Of a DNA stretch of 64,000 nucleotides, positions 58,107-64,000 are shown one piece after another. Every line of letters begins with the position of its first letter. The stretch's first letter is position 1. The stretch covers positions 185,716,437 to 185,780,436 of the forward strand of contig JARYHS010009186.1 of the NCBI GenBank assembly GCA_031002005.1, written 5' to 3'. The notes below the pieces were generated by a model. That model worked only from the letters and a program-made list of their open reading frames with translations, was not told where the DNA came from and made no database searches. The position numbers and the translations under genes are program-made. This stretch comes from Vandiemenella viatica (taxonomy: Eukaryota > Arthropoda > Insecta > Orthoptera > Morabidae).

Positions 58107-59844
58107 ATGGATTTAGTCCCGGACACGGGGCAATCCATCCAGCATGCCCTAACCACCTGCTACAACCAAGATGAATACCTGATGTTACCAGCCACAACAC
58201 CAGATACGACACAAGAGCAACAGCTGCGAGGCCCCCTCCCCGATGGGAACGAGTCGATGGAATATACAACAGCAGCCGTAAACGACTCACCAGATCAGCA
58301 GAACCTTCGGAAGCATCACATCGTACCAGGTACAGCCGCAGCACTAACGCCCCAACCTACAGTAGAAGTGCCGTTAAATATCCCAGATAACAGTGACGTA
58401 CCTAGTAAACGACTATGTACCGAAATGACAAGCAACGTTCGGGCAAAAGAAACTGCACTAAATCAAAATTGTAACCTTGAAAGTAGACAGCTTAACCAAC
58501 CTAATGATAGGCCGCTACAAACAGAAATCCAGAAACAGCCAAGCAAAAACAATAGATACAACGAAGCAGATGTAGGTCCTTTTTATGTGTTTATTGAAAG
58601 TATGGACAAAAATGTCGGGATGTTGCATCCGATGGCCATCGGAAAATTCTTTTCCAACATAATCCTCAGATTAAAGATAATATAATAAATATTAGCACAC
58701 TTGGACGTAATAGAATCCGAATAGAAACGAAAACCGCCGCAGCAGCTAACACATTAGTGCAATTACCAGTACTGACAACCAAGAACCTCGAGGCGTATAT
58801 CCCTAATTTTCTTATCCACAAGTTCGGAATTATTAGAAATGTAGACATCACACTCAACGAAAGGGAAATTATGGAAGAAATAGAGTCCGACTACCCAGTA
58901 GTAGCAGTCAAGCGCTTCACCAGGAAAGCAAACAACCAGGAAGATGGCGAACGTCGCCCCATTCCCGTCTGTCAACTTTCCTTCAGAGCTCAATGTTTAC
59001 CCCAATACGTGTACATTCTAGGAACGCGCTGTCCAGTGGAGCCTTATATATCTCAAACAATTATATGTAAAAAATGTTGGCGATTCGGACACCGCTTTCA
59101 GAACTGCCGCAGCTCCGTAAGATGCAACAGGTGCGGAGGGCCCCACTCTATAGAACTGTGTAATGAAAATTTGGCACCTAGATGCGTTAATTGTCAAGGA
59201 CCACACTTCGCTTCGGACAAACTATGTCCAGCGTTCCAGCACCAAAAACAAGTAAAATACAACGAAGCCTACAACGCCTTGGGAACGCAGACATCCATCA
59301 CCCAACAATCCATAGTTTACGCGCAGAAAGTTATATCCAACCCAACACTACAGAGGGAGGAGGAATTCCCGCCCCTCACTCAGAAAACACGTGGCTACCC
59401 AGCCCACCTCAAAATAGAAATCTTACGATGCAAGCAGCTGATCAACATAGTCAGGCTACCCCATACCTATCCATAACCCCCACCCCACATCCCACCCGCC
59501 CCCCAAAAACACATCCACCCCCCCCCCCCAACCTAACAACCTTCGGCCGACAGAATATCGACCAATCCCACGGCGGCGATACAACATCTACCGCCTCCCC
59601 CCCTCACCAACAAATATCAAATATTATAACTCAAGGTCAGATTCTTCCACCGATCCAGAATCCCTATCCACCTCAGTACCACAACGTATCTCCCACCCCA
59701 AGCCATGACACCTTAATCGACCAGCTCCTCCAGCTAATAGTACACATTATAACAGAAGCACTCAACTCTCCTGGCCAAACACTCTCTACTGGGGCAATCC
59801 GCCAATTAATAGCAAATCTCTTTTCAGTAAATGGAGGTATTTAA
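58107..59844 (+). pseudogene. LINE ORF1 (Gag-like, zinc knuckles), two frameshifts
   Basis: Starts MDLVPDTGQSIQHALTTCYN. A one-base shift near 58,660 (after AIGKFF) moves the reading to NPQIKDNIINISTLGRNRI, an RRM-like stretch. Three zinc knuckles follow: CKKCWRFGHRFQNC, CNRCGGPHSIELC and CVNCQGPHFASDKLC. EEFPPLTQK is a typical post-knuckle motif. A second shift near 59,410 leads to a Pro-rich segment and a final LIDQLLQLIVHIITEAL, ending at 59,844. In related elements this protein binds the element RNA and helps form the RNP. Without the two shifts it would be one frame; as it stands it is broken. Confidence 0.85.
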
Positions 59845-62800
59845 AATTCTTCAGTGGAACATCCGATCTGTTTCGGCAAATAAAGAAACCCTACAAAAAG
59901 AACTAGCCACCCAGCAAATATCTATAGCCGCACTCAGTGAAACCTGGCTCAGCAAACCAGCATACTTTCGGGGCTATTCGGTCATACAAAAAGATCGAAC
60001 AGACGGCTATGGCGGAGTGGCCCTCCTAATCAAAACCACCCTAGACTTCACAGCGCTAGACCTAGACCTAACCAACGTCCCGTACCTAGAGGCTGTAGCA
60101 GTGCAGGTGGCGCTCCCAGAGTATAAACTCACAATAATCTCACTATACCGACCACCAAGAAGCAAAATAGCGCCACATGAATGGCATAATCTTTTCAAAC
60201 AGCTTGAACCTCCATACATGCTCTGCGGAGACTTCAATGCCCACAGTACCATGTGGGGATGCGAATACGAAGACCAATCGGGAAAAGAAATTAAAGAACT
60301 ATTAGACGAATACAACTTGATCCCCCTAAATGACGGCACCCCAACCCAAATTTTAAGACCAGGCCTTCGACCATCAGCGGTGGACTTGACGTTGGTATCA
60401 CCCCACATATTCACAGACTTCCAATGGAGCACCATCCCATATATCCTCGGATCAGACCATCATGCCATCACCATCTCACATCTTACTGCAAGAGGACCAA
60501 AACTAATCTACCCATCCAGCAAATGGAACATCAGCAAAGCCAACTGGTGCCGTTATGCCCAAATCATAGACGCTCAACTCCACATGTGCACACAAAACGC
60601 TTCTCCAATTGAAAATTATGACTCCTTTATTTCCTAATTAACTACGCCGCAACTATAACTATCCCAGAACGTCGCATATATACTAGGAAGGCTTCAATCG
60701 CCTGTCCGTGGTGGACCCCGGAATGTTCCAAAATGATAGCTAAAAGAAAATTAGCAGTTAAAATGTACAAACAACAACCCTCCTGGGAGACCTACAACGA
60801 ATATAAAAGACTAAACGCTCAGGTTAAACGCTTCCTCAAACATCAGAAACTAAACAGTTGGAAAACCTATTGCAACAGAATCTCGAAGGACACGCCACCG
60901 AAAGAAATATGGACAATGATACGTAGAATGAAGAAGAAACCGTCACCCTGCAACAATTACATGCAAAGCCGAAGAAATCGCCGCGATATTAGCGCCGCCA
61001 ATCGTCTCCCTCCCTCCCTTCGAGACAATCATCAATTCAGAAGAACAAGTCAACACATACAAAGGATTCGAAAGACCTTTCTCTCTAGCTGAACTAGATA
61101 AAGCACTCACTGCATCCAGCGACTCCGCTCCCGGATACGATCATATACATTACGCTATGATTCGACAACTCCCCCCAAAAGCAAAAATACATTTGATACA
61201 ACTGATACAAAAACTATGGTCATCAAATAAACTACCGGAAGCATGGTCAACGCAAATAACAGTTCCAATTTTAAAACCTGGAAAAGACCCAAAACTTCCA
61301 ACATCATACCGTCCAATCGCCCTATTATCATGCGTCTTCAAAACCGCCGAACGACTTTGGAAAAACCGTATAGAATGGTGGTTAGAACATTCCAATCAAC
61401 TCCCCACATCTCAATTCGGATTCCGGAAAGGACGCAGCACCATAGACAACCTGACCATCCTTACCTCAGACATTGAACGAACATTCAAGAACCAAGGATT
61501 TTTAATGGGTTTATTCCTAGACATCTCAAGCGCATACGATAACGTCCAGCTTTCTCTCCTCGTGAGAAAACTTCAAGCAAAGGGCATCCCGACTTTCGTC
61601 CTTAACGGTATTTACTTAGCTTTCTACCAGCGCACAATATACCTCCGAGAAAAGAACAACGCACTAGTAGGCCCATATCTCGTCAACCGAGGTATCCCTC
61701 AAGGCTCAATACTTAGCCCCCTACTATACATCATATACACCTGCGATCTGGAGAACATCTTAGGACCCCACATCAAGACCTTACAATTCGCTGATGACTT
61801 ATGCATCTATATATACGCCTCATGGTTCGAGTTGATTCGCAGATGGATCTCGGAAGCCGTGGAAAAACTCACAACATGGTTACACCAACATGGCCTACAA
61901 TTAGCCCCTCAAAAATCAACGGCAGTACTGTTCACTCGTAGGAAAAATCCTCTCCTGCAAGAACAAATTCAACTGGGACAATGCACCTTCCCCGTCCGCG
62001 CAACAGTCAAATTTCTCGGATTAACATTAGACAGCAGGCTCTCCTGGAAACCCCAGGTAGAACACATAACAACTAGAACCAGCGGTGCACTCAACATACT
62101 GCGCTCAGTCGCACATACATGGTGGGGAGCAGACCCGGCACCTGTCTACAGCTCTACAGATCACTAATAAGACCTCATCTCGAATATGGCAGCATCGTCT
62201 ACGGCAACGCCTCTCAGCAAACTCTACGCAAGCTAGACCAGATACAATTCCGAGCACTCCGCATCTGCGTCGGAGCAATGAGAACAACCCCTACAAACGC
62301 CCTATTGATTGAGACTGCTGAATTTCCTCTAGATCTTCAACGCCAGCTCCGGGCAGACAAATATCTTCTCCAACGTTACTCTTATTCCCACCACATCTTA
62401 CGATCGAAACTTCAAACCTTAAGTAATATAATGGGGCCGTTTGAAGGGAAAAGACCCCCACGATGCCCGCTTCTAGTTTACAGCCATTACAAACTCAGAT
62501 TCATAGAACCTCTCATAACGAAAGAATCAGCTCTACCTATATTCACGAAACCGTTCGAATGCTCCATTCCAACTCTCAGCACTTATATACTTCCCCGACC
62601 TTAACCATCAAGCAGCGTCGATGCTTCTATCAATGACCTGGCCGGGCTACACACAAATCTACACCGACGGGTCCAAGACCAAACATCAAGTTGGCAGCGC
62701 GTACTACTGCCCCAGTACCAACCAAGAAGCCTGCTTCGCTCTTCCCTGTGAAGCCTCAATTTATACCGCCGAAATCATCGCCATTAAAGAAGCCTTAAAA

Positions 62801-63493
62801 TACGGAATGGAACAAAAGTTTAAAAAAATATTAATCCTCTCCGACTCCAGAAGCACCCTACAAAGATTACAAAACCCACAGTGGAACCTTAATAGTAACA
62901 AATATATAATGGACTTAATTGAAATGACATTGTCTTCACAAACCCCAGAAATAAAGTATATGTGGATCAAAGGACACGCAGGACTACTGTATAACGAACG
63001 AGCGGACGCCTTAGCCAAACAGGGAGCCAAGGAGGGGATGATGCTGGCACTTCCGCTTCCTTACACGGACTTCCTCCCCCGCGTCAAGCAGAAAGCCTAC
63101 GAAGATCTACAAGACTACTGGAAAACATCGTCACTGCACAAGGGCTCTCACTACGCCACAATCCAACCTACAGTCATGAAGAACACGTGGTTCCAGAACT
63201 TTAAATCCAAAAGGCATCTCACAACATCATTAATACGAATGAGGTTAGGCCACGGAGCCTTCCCCAGCCACCTACATAGGATAAAAGTATTGGACTCTCC
63301 ACGATGCGAAGCAGACGGGGAAGAAATCTCAGACCTCAACCATATTATTTTCAAATGCAGCAAACATAATCTCCCACGCGCCACCCTAATTAGCAAATTA
63401 ACAGCGATGCAAGTACCCCTCCCTACATCGATACAATGCCTGCTGTCTACAAACCAAATCAAGATATACCAGACACTAGCAAGATTCTTACAA
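59831..63493 (+). pseudogene. LINE ORF2 (EN-RT-RNase H), four frameshifts, 3' cut by gap
   Basis: ATG at 59,831 lies inside the end of ORF1 (overlap 14 bases). Endonuclease: LQWNIRSVSANKETL, ALSETWL, DGYGGVALLIK, YMLCGDFNAHSTMWG and LGSDHHAI (catalytic Asp-His). Shifts near 60,630 and 60,950 enclose a linker. Reverse transcriptase: SYRPIALLSCVFKTAERL, QFGFRKGRST, GLFLDISSAYDNV (motif A), NRGIPQGSILSPLLY (motif B), LQFADDLCIY (motif C) and KFLGLTLDSRLSW. A shift near 62,130 leads to LYRSLIRPHLEYGSIVYG. A shift near 62,580 leads to RNase H: YTDGSKTKHQVGSAY, EASIYTAEIIAIKEAL, ILSDSRS and WIKGHAGLLYNERADALAK. The conserved CCHC-like tail region (LNHIIFKCS) follows, then the gap. Catalytic residues are all present, so decay is recent or the shifts are base-calling errors. 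Confidence 0.9.
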
Positions 63494-64000
63494 NNNNNNN
63501 NNNNNNNNNNNNNNNNNNNNNNNNNNNNNNNNNNNNNNNNNNNNNNNNNNNNNNNNNNNNNNNNNNNNNNNNNNNNNNNNNNNNNNNNNNNNNNNNNNNN
63601 NNNNNNNNNNNNNNNNNNNNNNNNNNNNNNNNNNNNNNNNNNNNNNNNNNNNNNNNNNNNNNNNNNNNNNNNNNNNNNNNNNNNNNNNNNNNNNNNNNNN
63701 NNNNNNNNNNNNNNNNNNNNNNNNNNNNNNNNNNNNNNNNNNNNNNNNNNNNNNNNNNNNNNNNNNNNNNNNNNNNNNNNNNNNNNNNNNNNNNNNNNNN
63801 NNNNNNNNNNNNNNNNNNNNNNNNNNNNNNNNNNNNNNNNNNNNNNNNNNNNNNNNNNNNNNNNNNNNNNNNNNNNNNNNNNNNNNNNNNNNNNNNNNNN
63901 NNNNNNNNNNNNNNNNNNNNNNNNNNNNNNNNNNNNNNNNNNNNNNNNNNNNNNNNNNNNNNNNNNNNNNNNNNNNNNNNNNNNNNNNNNNNNNNNNNNN
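63494..64000. other. Assembly gap (N) to window end
   Basis: 507 N within the window. Confidence 0.99.

Larger units (their letters stand above)
57975..63493 (+). mobile_element. I-like non-LTR retrotransposon, nearly complete
   Basis: A short GC-richer leader precedes ORF1; ORF1 and ORF2 follow with a 14-base overlap, and base use is clearly less AT-rich than around it. Having zinc knuckles in ORF1 and an endonuclease, reverse transcriptase and RNase H in ORF2 points to the I group. The left limit is approximate. The 3' end is hidden in the gap. Confidence 0.9.

Overview
The window is eukaryotic nuclear DNA, almost certainly from an insect. It is AT-rich and almost free of long open reading frames. 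It has canonical GT/AG splice signals, tRNA-derived SINEs, non-LTR retrotransposons and many DNA transposons. Two SINE copies (15.3-15.5 and 16.1-16.4 kb) resemble a family I associate with polyneopteran insects (grasshopper-like); that placement is tentative. Two runs of N occur: exactly 1000 N at 36,398-37,397, and the window end from 63,494.

Layout. 0-4.2 kb: an old direct duplication, each unit hit by a different hAT-type insertion with an exact 8-bp target duplication. 4.2-11.4 kb: inverted-repeat elements, a THAP-domain start and a short conserved coding exon (minus strand, 10,716-10,660). 12-16.4 kb: fragments of non-LTR elements, a decayed GTF2IRD2-like hAT transposase and two SINEs. 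16.4-36.2 kb and 38.3-54.0 kb: two nearly identical direct copies, A and B, of a segment of about 10 kb. They differ mainly by insertions: copy A carries a 3.4-kb hAT element, a larger satellite array, a second hAT and a piggyBac remnant; copy B carries a ZMYM1-like hAT and a Kolobok-like element. Each copy often supplies the empty site for the other, so many element ends can be fixed to the base. 54.3-56.0 kb: a paralogue of the 8-11.4 kb region, including a second copy of the 10.7-kb exon. 56.3 kb: an RTE-type LINE tail. 58.0-63.5 kb: an almost complete but frameshifted I-like LINE (ORF1 with zinc knuckles; ORF2 with endonuclease, reverse transcriptase and RNase H), cut by the terminal gap.

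The only convincing host coding signal is a small minus-strand gene family. A 19-codon first exon ending in a consensus donor (two paralogues, 10.7 and 55.3 kb) is in phase 0 with a Cys/Lys-rich terminal exon (32.4 kb in copy A, 44.6 kb in copy B) that has a good acceptor, a stop and a nearby AATAAA. The joined protein would be about 120 residues with DPCKK-like repeats. Exon joining is inference and needs RNA evidence. No known operon, CRISPR array, tRNA gene or rRNA gene is visible. I found no clear new molecular system; the most interesting items are this gene family, the dated-by-insertion tandem duplication, a piggyBac remnant flanked by ATAA instead of TTAA, and several inverted-repeat elements of uncertain class.
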